A stretch of DNA of 31,566 bases from an uncultured Micrococcales bacterium. Lineage in GTDB: Bacteria; Actinomycetota; Actinomycetes; Actinomycetales; Microbacteriaceae. Shown one piece after another: positions 7,849 to 16,700 of the stretch (its first letter is position 1; every line of letters starts with the position of its first letter). Position numbers and translations under genes: made by a program. The stretch is from the NCBI GenBank assembly GCA_903893675.1, contig CAITNA010000126.1, positions 1-31,566 of the forward strand, given 5' to 3'. The notes under the pieces were generated by a model. It had not been told where the DNA came from, searched no databases, and was given only the letters and a program-made list of their open reading frames with translations.

Positions 7849-8574
7849 GTGTTCCAGCCTAAACGCCTAAGCCCTTCAAGGGTATTTAAGCCTGTGATTA
7901 ACAGGATTATTCCCCTCGGATTAGCCGTTTCGCTCGGTCTTACCTCTTTATTAGGTGCATTTGTCGCGGCCCCTGCCTACGCGGAAACCCCATCGGCCAG
8001 CCCATACGACTATGAGACCGCGGCCTCACCCCAGGTCGTGGTCAACAAGACCCGCCCACTGAACCCTCTGACCTACAAACCGGTGCTCGACAAGTGGTTG
8101 CCGCTGGCGGTGCCCGCGGCTAACGGCTATCGCGCGGTGAAGAAGGCTATGGCAGCAGCCGGTGCCGGCACCCTCTGCCTAAACAGTGGCTATCGCAGCT
8201 TTGCCACTCAGACCAGCACTTACAACCGCGATGTTTCGCGCTATGGCAAAGCGGTCGCAGAGAATTTGGCAGCGCATCCTGGCTATAGCGAACATCAAAC
8301 CGGGTTGGCGATCGACGTTTCAACAACAGCGCTCGGATGCAAGATCACAAATTTCGGCGGAACCAAAGCCTCGAATTGGTTGGCCGCGAATGTTTACAAA
8401 TACGGTTTCATCATTCGCTATCCGCAGGGGCAGACCGCATACACCGGCTATCAGTATGAGCCGTGGCACATCCGCTTCGTCGGCGTCGACATTTCAGTTG
8501 CCATGCACAACGCGGGCGAGGTCGTGCTCGAAAAGTATTTCGGTTTGCCAGCGGCGCCGAAATATCTGAACTAG
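7849..8574 (+). CDS. Secreted D-alanyl-D-alanine carboxypeptidase, VanY/M15B family
   Basis: This 241-residue exported zinc peptidase should trim the terminal D-Ala from peptidoglycan stem peptides. A hydrophobic segment at residues 21-43 ends in AYA|ET, a good signal-peptidase site. SGYRSFATQ lies near 113. The zinc-binding motif SEHQTGLAIDV puts His at 149 and Asp at 156. EPWH at 204-207 gives the catalytic Glu and the third ligand, His207. The start is GTG 7849 because TAGGCT sits six bases upstream. The in-frame GTG 7894 with AAGGG upstream is a possible alternative and would give a more compact signal peptide. The stop codon overlaps that of the convergent phosphoglucomutase gene within one CTAG. 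No van-type sensor kinase is nearby, so this is probably housekeeping wall remodelling, not glycopeptide resistance. Confidence 0.9.
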   Translation: MFQPKRLSPSRVFKPVINRIIPLGLAVSLGLTSLLGAFVAAPAYAETPSASPYDYETAASPQVVVNKTRPLNPLTYKPVLDKWLPLAVPAANGYRAVKKAMAAAGAGTLCLNSGYRSFATQTSTYNRDVSRYGKAVAENLAAHPGYSEHQTGLAIDVSTTALGCKITNFGGTKASNWLAANVYKYGFIIRYPQGQTAYTGYQYEPWHIRFVGVDISVAMHNAGEVVLEKYFGLPAAPKYLN

Positions 8575-10193
8575 TTCAAAACCTTGTCGACGAGATCTTT
8601 CGCGGCAACCTGAACTTCGCGCAAGTGCGCATCGCCCTTGAATGACTCGGCATAAATCTTGTAGACGTTTTCTGTTCCCGATGGTCGCGCGGCAAACCAC
8701 GCAGAGTCGGTGACAACCTTCAGGCCACCGAGTGCGCCGCCATTTCCAGGTGCGTGAGTTAACACCTGCTTGATCGGCTCGCCTGCAAGCTCACTTGCGG
8801 TGACCGCATCGGCAGAGATTTTTCCGAGCTTGCTCTTTTGCTCGATGCTTGCCGGCGCGTCGATTCGTTCGTATGCAGGTGCGCCAAATTTTTCGGTGAG
8901 AGCCGTGTAGTGCTGGCTCGGAGTCTTGCCGGTCACCGCAGTGATCTCGCTTGCAAGCAGAGCAAGCAGAAGGCCATCTTTGTCGGTCGACCATGAGGTT
9001 CCGTCTTTGCGCAGGAACGAAGCTCCCGCAGACTCTTCGCCTCCGAAGCCGACCGAGCCGTCAATCAGCCCAGGCACGAACCACTTGAAACCAACCGGAA
9101 CCTCAATCAACTTGCGACCAAGCCTGGCAACGACGTGGTCGATCATCGAAGACGAAACCATGGTCTTGCCCACGGCAGCACTGGGCTTCCAGCCCGCGCG
9201 GTTGCGATAGAGATAGTCGATGCTGACTGCCAAGAAGTGGTTCGGGTTCATCAGGCCGGCATCGCGAGTGACGATTCCGTGACGGTCTGCGTCGGCGTCG
9301 TTTCCGGTTGAGATGTCGTAGCGGTCGCGATCCTCGATGAGCGAGGCCATCGCGTGAGGCGATGAACAATCCATGCGGATCTTGCCATCCCAGTCGAGGG
9401 TCATGAAGCCGAACTGATAGTCGACGTTCGGGTTGAGAACGGTGAGCTTCAGGTTGTAGCGCGAACCAATCTCGCCCCAGTAGTCGACCGACGCGCCACC
9501 CATCGGATCTGCACCGATTGTTACGTTGCTGCCGGCAATTGCATCCATGTTGAGCACATCGCCGAGTTGCGAAATGTAGTTCTCGCGAAAATCGAATTCG
9601 CCCGCGTTTGCTTTCGCACGCTTCACTTCGCGCATTCCACCGAGGATGATTTCATTCGCGCGTGCTGCGATCCAGTTAGTGGCATCCGAGTCTGCTGGGC
9701 CGCCGTGCGGAGGGTTGTACTTGAAGCCGCCGTCGGTCGGTGGGTTGTGTGACGGAGTGATGACCAGACCATCGGCAAGTTGGGAGCTGCCTGCCGCGAG
9801 CTTCGCGTTGTGATTGATGATTGCAACCGACACCGCTGGAGTCGGCGTGTAGCCATCGAGCAGATCAATGAGTGCAACAACATCGTTGCCAGCGAGAACT
9901 TCGAGCGCTGTTTCTTGCGCAGGGCCTGAAAGCGCGTGAGTATCCTTGCCGACATAGATTGGGCCGTGAATGTTTTCGTGTCGACGATATTCGACAATGG
10001 CCTGAGTGATTGCCGCGATGTGATCTTCGTTGAACGAACCGTTCAGCGCGGTGCCGCGGTGACCGCTTGTTCCGAAGGCAACCTTCTGCTCGAGCAAGGT
10101 GACGTCGGGCTTGATGTCGTAATAGGCATCGATAAGTCGGCTTACGTCAATCAGGTCTTCTGGCTGCGCTTTTTGCCCGGCTCGCTCTGTCAT
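8571..10193 (-). CDS. pgm: Phosphoglucomutase (alpha-D-glucose phosphate-specific)
   Basis: This 540-residue enzyme interconverts glucose 1-phosphate and glucose 6-phosphate, linking glycolysis to glycogen and cell-wall sugar nucleotides. FGTSGHRG is near residue 40, and the phosphoserine loop TPSHNPP puts Ser at 148. The metal loop DADAD is at 299-303, the sugar-binding loop GEESAGASF follows, and the C-terminal phosphate site is RPSGTENVYK. The length is close to E. coli Pgm (546). ATG 10193 was chosen over an upstream in-frame ATG because the latter would overlap the divergent pheA start. CAAAAT lies six bases upstream, a weaker version of the leaderless -10 pattern. The gene diverges from pheA with only 29 bp between starts. 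Confidence 0.95.
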   Translation of the reverse strand: MTERAGQKAQPEDLIDVSRLIDAYYDIKPDVTLLEQKVAFGTSGHRGTALNGSFNEDHIAAITQAIVEYRRHENIHGPIYVGKDTHALSGPAQETALEVLAGNDVVALIDLLDGYTPTPAVSVAIINHNAKLAAGSSQLADGLVITPSHNPPTDGGFKYNPPHGGPADSDATNWIAARANEIILGGMREVKRAKANAGEFDFRENYISQLGDVLNMDAIAGSNVTIGADPMGGASVDYWGEIGSRYNLKLTVLNPNVDYQFGFMTLDWDGKIRMDCSSPHAMASLIEDRDRYDISTGNDADADRHGIVTRDAGLMNPNHFLAVSIDYLYRNRAGWKPSAAVGKTMVSSSMIDHVVARLGRKLIEVPVGFKWFVPGLIDGSVGFGGEESAGASFLRKDGTSWSTDKDGLLLALLASEITAVTGKTPSQHYTALTEKFGAPAYERIDAPASIEQKSKLGKISADAVTASELAGEPIKQVLTHAPGNGGALGGLKVVTDSAWFAARPSGTENVYKIYAESFKGDAHLREVQVAAKDLVDKVLN

Positions 10194-10210
10194 GTAGCAA
10201 TTTTGACCAT

Positions 10211-10216
10211 TAACCT
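10211..10216 (+). promoter_or_regulatory. Predicted -10 element of pheA (leaderless)
   Basis: TAACCT lies exactly six bases before ATG 10223, and no ribosome-binding site is visible. It sits in the 29-bp gap between divergent pgm and pheA, so both genes are probably transcribed from overlapping promoters. Confidence 0.5.
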
Positions 10217-10222
10217 TTATCC

Positions 10223-11164
10223 ATGGCAAAGAAATCAGGTAACGGTTCGGTCAAGCGGGTTTATGCATACCTAGGCCCGATCGGCACGTTTACCGAGCTT
10301 GCTCTCGGCCAGGTTGCCGAGGCCAAGGGCCAGACCCACCGCCCGGTCAGCAACGTGCAAGAGGCCATCGACCTGGTGCTTTCCAAGAAGGCCCAGCGGG
10401 CGATCATCCCAGTTGAAAACTCGATTGAGGGCGGCGTTTCAGCCACCTTGGATGCCCTTGCCGCCACCGACAACGTGCGCATCTATGGCGAATACCTGGT
10501 GCCAATCTCGTTCAACCTGGTTGCCGCCAAGGGCGTGACTCTCAAGGATGTTCGCACCGTTGCAACCCACCCGGTTGCCTATGCCCAGACCCGCAAGTGG
10601 CTGGCCGAGCACCTGCCTAAGCACCGCCACCTGCCTGCCACCTCGACCGCGGCCGCGGCCGCCGACCTGCTCGAGGGATCGACCGCCGAGGCTGCCGTTG
10701 CAGCTTCGACCATCACCGATCACTACGACCTCAAGGTCTTGGCTCGCAACATCGGCGATAACAAGCACGCGCAGACCCGCTTCATTCAGATTGGTCTGGC
10801 CAGCGCCGTGCCTGCGCGCACCGGTCGCGACAAGACCTCGGTGATTGTCGAGCTGCCGAACGACCGCCCGGGTGCGCTTCTTGAAATGCTCGAGCAGTTC
10901 GCCGCTCGTGGAGTGAACCTTTCGCGAATCGAATCGCGACCAATCGGCGATCGCATGGGTCGCTATCGCTTCAACATCGACGTCGAGGGCCACCTGCAGG
11001 ACGAGGCAGTCGCCGAGGCTCTAAAGGGTTTGCACCGATTCAGCCCACGCGTTGTGTTCTTGGGTTCATACCCTCGCGCTGACAAAGAGCAGTCGATTCA
11101 CCGCGGAAACAATTCGAACCAAGAGTTCGACGCGGCAGAAGCGTGGTTGAAGAAGCTGCGCTAG
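10223..11164 (+). CDS. pheA: Prephenate dehydratase
   Basis: This 313-residue monofunctional enzyme converts prephenate to phenylpyruvate in phenylalanine synthesis. The dehydratase domain starts at YLGPIGTFTE (residues 16-25), includes IPVENSIEGG (62-71) and ends with the catalytic Thr-Arg-Phe at 185-187 (HAQTRFIQIG). A C-terminal ACT domain begins near residue 205 (VIVELPNDRPGALLEML). ESRP at 237-240 is the phenylalanine-binding motif, so feedback inhibition by Phe is expected. No chorismate mutase domain is present. About 35 Asn-, Lys- and Glu-rich residues follow the ACT domain. It is convergent with the lipid kinase gene, 19 bp apart. Confidence 0.95.
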   Translation: MAKKSGNGSVKRVYAYLGPIGTFTELALGQVAEAKGQTHRPVSNVQEAIDLVLSKKAQRAIIPVENSIEGGVSATLDALAATDNVRIYGEYLVPISFNLVAAKGVTLKDVRTVATHPVAYAQTRKWLAEHLPKHRHLPATSTAAAAADLLEGSTAEAAVAASTITDHYDLKVLARNIGDNKHAQTRFIQIGLASAVPARTGRDKTSVIVELPNDRPGALLEMLEQFAARGVNLSRIESRPIGDRMGRYRFNIDVEGHLQDEAVAEALKGLHRFSPRVVFLGSYPRADKEQSIHRGNNSNQEFDAAEAWLKKLR

Positions 11165-11183
11165 TCGCGGTGACGCAAACTCA

Positions 11184-12149
11184 CTAACTGCGAATCAAAA
11201 CCGCGCGCGGTTTAACCTCGAATTCAACTTCGGCAACAACACCGACTGCATCGCCATCAAGTTGCAACTCAACCGGTTCGTCTGGGCTGATGCGAATCTT
11301 CTTGCCGGCCATGTTTTCCAAAGTCTTGACGTCGGCAGTCGCATCCAAGAGTTTTCGACCAATGCGTGAAACGCGAACCACATTGTTGCCGATGGTCACG
11401 CGCGACCAAAGGTCGATCCACTGCCAGAAGTGATACGGGCCGATCGCGGCAACATCGAGCACACCATCGTCCATTGCGGCATCGGGCATCATCGACAAAC
11501 GCCCTGGCAACCAACCGACGTTGCCGACCAGCAGCGTGACGACCCGCACTGGCTGGGGTTCGCCCGAATCGACCTGCACACTCATGCGCTGATATTTCAA
11601 CGGGATGGCCTTCAGCCCAGTTTCGACATATGCGATCCATCCGAGGCGACGCTTCTTTTCTGCGTCAGTGGTGAGCATGATTTTCGCGTCGAGCCCGAGC
11701 CCCGCCATCACTGCGAACAGGCGCTCCTCGCGCGTTCCGTCTTGATGAATGATTCGCGCGATGCCCATATCGATCGGATGGGCGATGCCCGAGATCGCGC
11801 GACGAACCTGGGTGTTCAGCGAGTTCAGCTCGACGCCAAGGTTGCGCGCAAGAACGTTGCCGGTGCCAGAGGGAATCACGCCGACCGAGACTTGAGCCCC
11901 AGAGCGCGCAATGGCTTCGAGCACATCGCGAACCGTGCCGTCACCCCCGGCAACCAAAATGTGCGTGACCTTCTTGGCAAGCGCATCCGTGGCTTGTTTC
12001 GCACCGGTGTTCTTGGCATCGGTTTTGATCCACAGGGTTGACTTGAAGGCTTTGGTGGTAGCCACTGAGTCAACCGCCTTGCGCAGCTTGGCCAGGTTCA
12101 CCTTCTCTGGGTAGTAGATAACGGCGACTTGCGCGGTGTTAAGCCCCAC
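11184..12149 (-). CDS. Diacylglycerol/lipid kinase family protein (DagK/YegS-like)
   Basis: This 321-residue protein has the DAGKc nucleotide-binding motif GGDGT at 68-72 (from the GTG start). IPSGTGNVLARNLGV and MAGLGLDAKIM follow, as does the C-terminal beta-sandwich ending in LQLDGDAVG. It should phosphorylate diacylglycerol or a related lipid on the inner membrane face, recycling it into phospholipid synthesis. The start is GTG 12149, because a perfect AGGAGG lies four bases upstream. A longer in-frame start at 12173 would place that ribosome-binding site inside the gene. The 87-bp gap to the divergent response regulator contains an inverted repeat. Confidence 0.87.
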   Translation of the reverse strand: MGLNTAQVAVIYYPEKVNLAKLRKAVDSVATTKAFKSTLWIKTDAKNTGAKQATDALAKKVTHILVAGGDGTVRDVLEAIARSGAQVSVGVIPSGTGNVLARNLGVELNSLNTQVRRAISGIAHPIDMGIARIIHQDGTREERLFAVMAGLGLDAKIMLTTDAEKKRRLGWIAYVETGLKAIPLKYQRMSVQVDSGEPQPVRVVTLLVGNVGWLPGRLSMMPDAAMDDGVLDVAAIGPYHFWQWIDLWSRVTIGNNVVRVSRIGRKLLDATADVKTLENMAGKKIRISPDEPVELQLDGDAVGVVAEVEFEVKPRAVLIRS

Positions 12150-12165
12150 GTCGCCTCCTAAATAA

Positions 12166-12212
12166 GTTCTCAATGGAGAACATTTGCCAATGGCTCACAA
12201 GCCCTATATGTA
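12166..12212 (+). promoter_or_regulatory. Candidate operator and promoter of the response-regulator/sortase operon
   Basis: An inverted repeat GTTCTC-AATG-GAGAAC lies at 12166-12181. Just downstream are TTGCCA (12184-12189) and TATGTA (12207-12212), 17 bp apart, a plausible -35/-10 pair for the rightward operon. The palindrome sits between the divergent genes and could be bound by the response regulator itself. This is inferred from layout only. Confidence 0.4.
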
Positions 12213-12236
12213 AATCTAGAGGTGAAAGGGGTTTCA

Positions 12237-12881
12237 TTGCCAAGCGCTCGTCGTCTAATAGTTGTCGAAGACAACGCATTTATGCGCACCCTGATCACCG
12301 ATCTTTTAGAAAAAGAAGGCTTTGAAACCGCTACTGCAGAAAACGCAGCCGAAGCTGTAAAGGTAGCCTCTGCTTTCGACCCGGATGCCGCGATTATCGA
12401 CGTTGAACTTGGGCACGGCCCCAATGGATTCGATCTCGCTCGCATCCTTCGCCAAGACGCACCCGAGCTGGGCCTCGTTTTTCTGACGAACATCCCTGAG
12501 CCAAAGACCATTGGAGTCGACAACAAAATCGTTCCCAAGGATGCCGCCTATCTCGTGAAGGAATCTGTGGGCGATACAGATCTATTGTTGCGAGCGATAA
12601 ACGCAAGCTTGCGCGGTCGCGTTGGTAATGAATTGCGCCAAGATCGAGACGCTCACGAACTTTCAAATCTGTCGCGCTCGCAGCTCGACTTGCTTCACCT
12701 TGCAGCCCTCGGACTTTCGAACGCCGAGATTGCTCAGCGCCGCGGCACCACCGTTCGCGCCGTCGAAAACCTTTTCAAGCGGGCCGTGGATGCAGCAGGC
12801 ATCGAGATTGGTGCTGGGGAACACGGTCGTGTCGTTGCCGTTCGTAAATACATCGAATCGGTAGTTCTGCCTAAGAATTAG
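12237..12881 (+). CDS. Orphan response regulator: receiver domain plus LuxR-type helix-turn-helix
   Basis: This 214-residue protein begins at TTG 12237, with AAAGGGG six bases upstream; an in-frame GTG at 12222 is a weaker alternative. The receiver domain has the acidic pair Glu11-Asp12, phospho-acceptor Asp55 (AIIDVEL), the Thr84 switch (VFLTN) and Lys108 (LVKES). A LuxR/NarL-type helix-turn-helix follows from about residue 150 (LSRSQLDLLHLAALGLSNAEIAQ, with the recognition helix near TVRAVENLFKRA). No histidine kinase is encoded nearby, so its input is unknown. It is three bases from the sortase gene and heads the same operon, so it probably controls surface-protein display. Retention of all receiver key residues suggests it is phosphorylated. 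Confidence 0.85.
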   Translation: MPSARRLIVVEDNAFMRTLITDLLEKEGFETATAENAAEAVKVASAFDPDAAIIDVELGHGPNGFDLARILRQDAPELGLVFLTNIPEPKTIGVDNKIVPKDAAYLVKESVGDTDLLLRAINASLRGRVGNELRQDRDAHELSNLSRSQLDLLHLAALGLSNAEIAQRRGTTVRAVENLFKRAVDAAGIEIGAGEHGRVVAVRKYIESVVLPKN

Positions 12882-12884
12882 TAG

Positions 12885-13535
12885 GTGCTCACTAAGGCCC
12901 TGCGACTAACTGGCGAACTTTTCGTTCTCGCCGCAATCGTCATCGGGCTTTGGCTTTTCTACGAGAACAACGTCACCAACCTGCAGTCACAGCAAGCTAC
13001 CGCAGGCGCTGCGGCCAAGCTATCTCAAGAGTGGGCGGGCAGCCAGACTGTAGTCCCGATTCAGGGCAGGCCATTCGCGCTGCTATACATCCCCCGATTG
13101 AAAGCAGCCGTTTGGGGACTGCCGGTGCTTGAAGGTGTGACCCAAAAGGATTTGGCAGCCGGGGTGGGCCACTACCCGCTTAGCGATCTGCCCGGTCAAT
13201 ACGGCAATTTCGCCGTCGCAGGGCACCGCGTAACTCACGGCCAGCCCTTCTACGATTTTCCGAAGCTGCAGGCTGGAGACTCGGTGTTTGTTCGCACCCA
13301 GGACGCCTGGTACCAGTACAAGTTGTTCGCCACCAAGTTTGTGTCTCCGGCTGACTACCAGGTAGTTACTCGCACTCCAGGCGTGGCTTGGCCAAATCAC
13401 CTCAAGCCTGAGAACCTGATAACGCTTACAACCTGCGATCCCGCTTGGAATAGCTATCGGCGCTGGATTTGGTGGGGGACTCTAATCGGCACCTATTCGC
13501 TGGCAGAAAGCCCGATTGTGGGGTTAACCCCATGA
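12885..13535 (+). CDS. Class E-like sortase
   Basis: This 216-residue membrane-anchored transpeptidase begins at GTG 12885 with one N-terminal helix (about residues 7-27). Catalytic His114 is in AGHRVTHG. Catalytic Cys184 is in TLTTC, the motif typical of class E sortases, and Arg193 is in the SYRRWIWWG segment. Class E enzymes are known to prefer LAXTG over LPXTG, and the large protein encoded 250 bp downstream ends in LAYTG. This enzyme is therefore its likely partner, joining it to the cell wall. The gene is three bases after the response regulator, and its stop overlaps the start of a small membrane-protein gene (ATGA). Confidence 0.9.
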   Translation: MLTKALRLTGELFVLAAIVIGLWLFYENNVTNLQSQQATAGAAAKLSQEWAGSQTVVPIQGRPFALLYIPRLKAAVWGLPVLEGVTQKDLAAGVGHYPLSDLPGQYGNFAVAGHRVTHGQPFYDFPKLQAGDSVFVRTQDAWYQYKLFATKFVSPADYQVVTRTPGVAWPNHLKPENLITLTTCDPAWNSYRRWIWWGTLIGTYSLAESPIVGLTP

Positions 13536-13708
13536 TTCTTAATTGGCTCAAGTCGCTACTCGCGAGAATCCCAAACCCGACATTTTTATTGGATGAGATT
13601 TGGAGCGGTCTTCTTCTGCTCGTGACCATCGTGTCTTTGCTTTTATGCCTTTTGTATATCGTTTTCCCGATTCTTGACACTTCCCTAGCACCTAGTCCGC
13701 AGTTGTAG
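13532..13708 (+). CDS. 58-residue single-pass membrane protein, translationally coupled to the sortase
   Basis: ATG 13532 overlaps the sortase stop as ATGA, the classic layout for translational coupling. The predicted protein starts MILNWLKSLL, has a strongly hydrophobic stretch (about residues 25-47, rich in Leu, Ile and Val) and ends TSLAPSPQL. No family is recognised. Its position between sortase and substrate suggests an accessory role in display, such as a sortase chaperone or membrane adaptor. That is inference from context only. A short chance ORF is possible, but the exact overlap and TM segment make a real gene more likely. Confidence 0.65.
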   Translation: MILNWLKSLLARIPNPTFLLDEIWSGLLLLVTIVSLLLCLLYIVFPILDTSLAPSPQL

Positions 13709-13716
13709 CAGGGGTT

Positions 13717-13733
13717 GCTTAGACTTACTAAGC
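13717..13733. promoter_or_regulatory. Inverted repeat upstream of the surface-protein gene
   Basis: GCTTAG and CTAAGC are separated by five bases (ACTTA), just after the small membrane-protein stop and about 50 bp before the surface-protein start. It lacks a T-run, so an operator is more likely than a terminator. It differs from the GTTCTC/GAGAAC palindrome ahead of the operon. Confidence 0.3.
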
Positions 13734-13785
13734 GACACTTCGCAATTACGAATATTTGTTCAGGCAAACGCAACAAGGGGTCTCT

Positions 13786-16700
13786 TTGAAACTCGCACGA
13801 ATCATCCTCAACTCAATCGCAACTTTGGCGCTCGTATTTGGTGGAATCACCGCCGTAGCGCCTGCCCAGGCAACTGCGGTGTGCACCAATCCAGCGGGAG
13901 CGGCAGCCACATCCTTGGTGATCTGTAGCGATGCAGGAACTTTCACAGCGCGAGCCCCGCTGTCTGACACCGGTGTTTTGAGCCAGACCATTTCGATCAA
14001 CATCGACCCGACGAAGATGTCGTTGAGCTCGGCAAATCAAATTGTCGCTCCAAACGGTTGGACGATCTACTACTACAACGGAAGCAGCTGGTCATCGACC
14101 GCGCCGGCAAACGCTTCGGCCTGGGCGGCAATCACCAAGGTGAAGGCAACCGGTGTTTTGAACTCACAGGGAACTTCAAACGGCCAGCAGATTTCTACTG
14201 GAACGGCTACCGCTGTTGCTCCTCCTAGCGGCGCCTTCTCGGCTTCGGGCTCGGGTGACGGTTGGTCAGTGTTCTTCGACAACGCCAACCACATCTTCAA
14301 CGTTTATCACCATGACTCGCCTGCCTCGATTGACTGCCACACCCGCACCGGAACAACCTGTAGCGGCAGCTGGCCTTTCTCAATCGCTCCGTACCACACT
14401 CGTATGCGCGCAACAGGCTGGGTTGACAACACCAACCACCACCTGTGGGTTCCTACTAACACCTCGAGCTCAACCGGATTCGTTTGTGTAAACATCGCCA
14501 ACATCCTCAGCCCAGTTTTCTGTGGTGGAAGCTCAGCAGCTGCGTACCGTCAGCTCGGAACCGGCAGCCCAGTTACTGCGAACTCATTCGACGCAACCGA
14601 AGCCTTCGCACAAAGCGGAACTCGCTTGTTCACCTGGGAGCGCACCACTGGAAAGCTTGAGTGCCTCGACATGGCAGCAAGCGGTGGCGTTGGAGCGGCT
14701 TGTGGTAGCCAGCCTGTCTCATTCTCGGGACTGACCTCTGCTTCAACTTCATCGACCCTGGTTGCCTACGACGGCAAGATTTATGGCTCGGCCGACACCA
14801 AGGCGATCTGCATCGATGCAACAACCTTTGCGGCATGCTCGGGTTGGCCAATCACGATGTCGGTAGGCGCATACACCGTATTCCCACTGCCAAACGCAAG
14901 CGGTGCAATCACCGGCATCTGCTACGTCAACATGGGAACGAACCCTTGCTACACCTTTGCGGGTGCATCATTGAGTCGCCCAGCTGGCTTCAACATCAAC
15001 ACCGTAAACAACGGTGCCTACGAGACAGCGGGTCAAAACCCAGACGTATCGGGAAGCCGCGTTTACTGGGCCGAGAACTATGGCTCTGCCACGGTTCGAT
15101 GCTGGGACATGGCCACAGCAGCAGCCTGTGCCAACTGGCCTGTAGCCGGTGCCGTTAACCGCTACACCGTGACTGTTGACCCTTACAACTCGCAGTGCAT
15201 CTGGACCAACGGAGACCCGGGCGTGATTCAAGCCTGGGATGCAATCCTCGGAACTTTGGGATGTACTTCGCTTCCGTCTGACGTCACTTTCGACGCGAAC
15301 TTGATCGTGCCTCGCATGGGTTGCAGTCAAACCGATGCAATCACTTCATGGAGAAACTTCACTCTTACCGGCCCAGGCTCAGGCAAGTATTCTGCCGCGA
15401 CTCTTACCGTGACTCAGAACGACGGCACACCAATCGCTGGTTGGTCGAACGTTGCAATCACCGGTTCGGGGCGCGTAGTAGATCTGAGCTCACTGTCAGT
15501 GACTGACTCTGGGCAGAAGCCTTTGTTTAAGGTGCACTTCACTAACCGAACTGGAACTACTCCTGCCGATGACGCGCAGGCTACCGTTACCGCGGTCGGT
15601 GCAGAACCTGAACTCTGTATCACTCCAGATGTGCACTACGCATGTCCGGCAGTGCTCGGCCCATTGTCATCACTATCTGACGAATCGGTCGCCCTTAGCG
15701 CTGACGGAAGTGTCACCCTTCCTGATACCTCTGTCGTGAATCTGACCAGTGCTTCGACCACGGTTTCGGTGACCACGCCTGCCTTGTCAGCTTGCCAGGC
15801 CACTTTGTCTGGTCAAGCGGCCGGAGCCGGCGGTGGCCGAGGTGTTGGCGGTGTGACCGTCACGCTGCTGGACTCCTCAGGAAACCCAGTGCTGAACCCG
15901 GCTACCGGAAACCCATTCACCGCAGTCACTGACTCATCGGGTAACTACTCGTTTACCGGTCTTGCCTTCGGTGCCTACAAAGTTTCGTTCCCTAATAAGA
16001 ACGCAAACATGACCGTCTCAACTTCGTCGGTCACTTCGGGTGGATCCGGAAACACCAGTGCAGTTTCAGGAACCGTTGTTTCAAACACCTCAACCTTGGA
16101 TGCATCAACCAACGGTGTCGTGAATGCGGCTTACATCCTTCCTCCGATTGCACCTTCGCGAACTCAGATTGCGGCGGCGAACAACAACGTCGTCTTCAAC
16201 CCGTTCTCGACCGGCCCAGCTTCGATGACCTCGGGCGATCCGCTAGCGTCTACTGCTTCGACCACCTCGAGCTTCACTGGAACTGCGGGCGCGACCCGTC
16301 TCTGCAGCTCAAGCGAGACCCCGAACAGTTGCACCTCGACTACCGTGGCCACTGCCAACGGAACCTTTACCGTGAACACCTCGACCGGTGTTGTCACTTT
16401 CGTTCCTAACACCGGTTTTGTTGGAGTTGGCGCATCAGTCACTTATGTAGTGACTGACGCGGCTTCGCAGAAGACCTCGGCAGTTTTCACTCCTGTGCTG
16501 GCTGCTCCTTCGACTGCAACCAATGACCAGTCATGGGGTCAGGTTGCTCGAGTGCAGACAATCACCCCGTTTGCAAACGACAGCGCGACTGCCGGCAACG
16601 CATTTGCACCAACCACGCTGCTCCTGTGTGGCCCAACTGAGAGCGCCCCATCGTGCACCCAGACTTCGCGCACTGTCGCGAACGAAGGAACCTACACCGT

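Noticed and set aside
7849..8574. Glycopeptide-resistance locus (vanY context)
   Set aside because: No VanR/VanS pair, ligase or VanX/VanH homologue is nearby. VanY-like peptidases are common as ordinary cell-wall enzymes.
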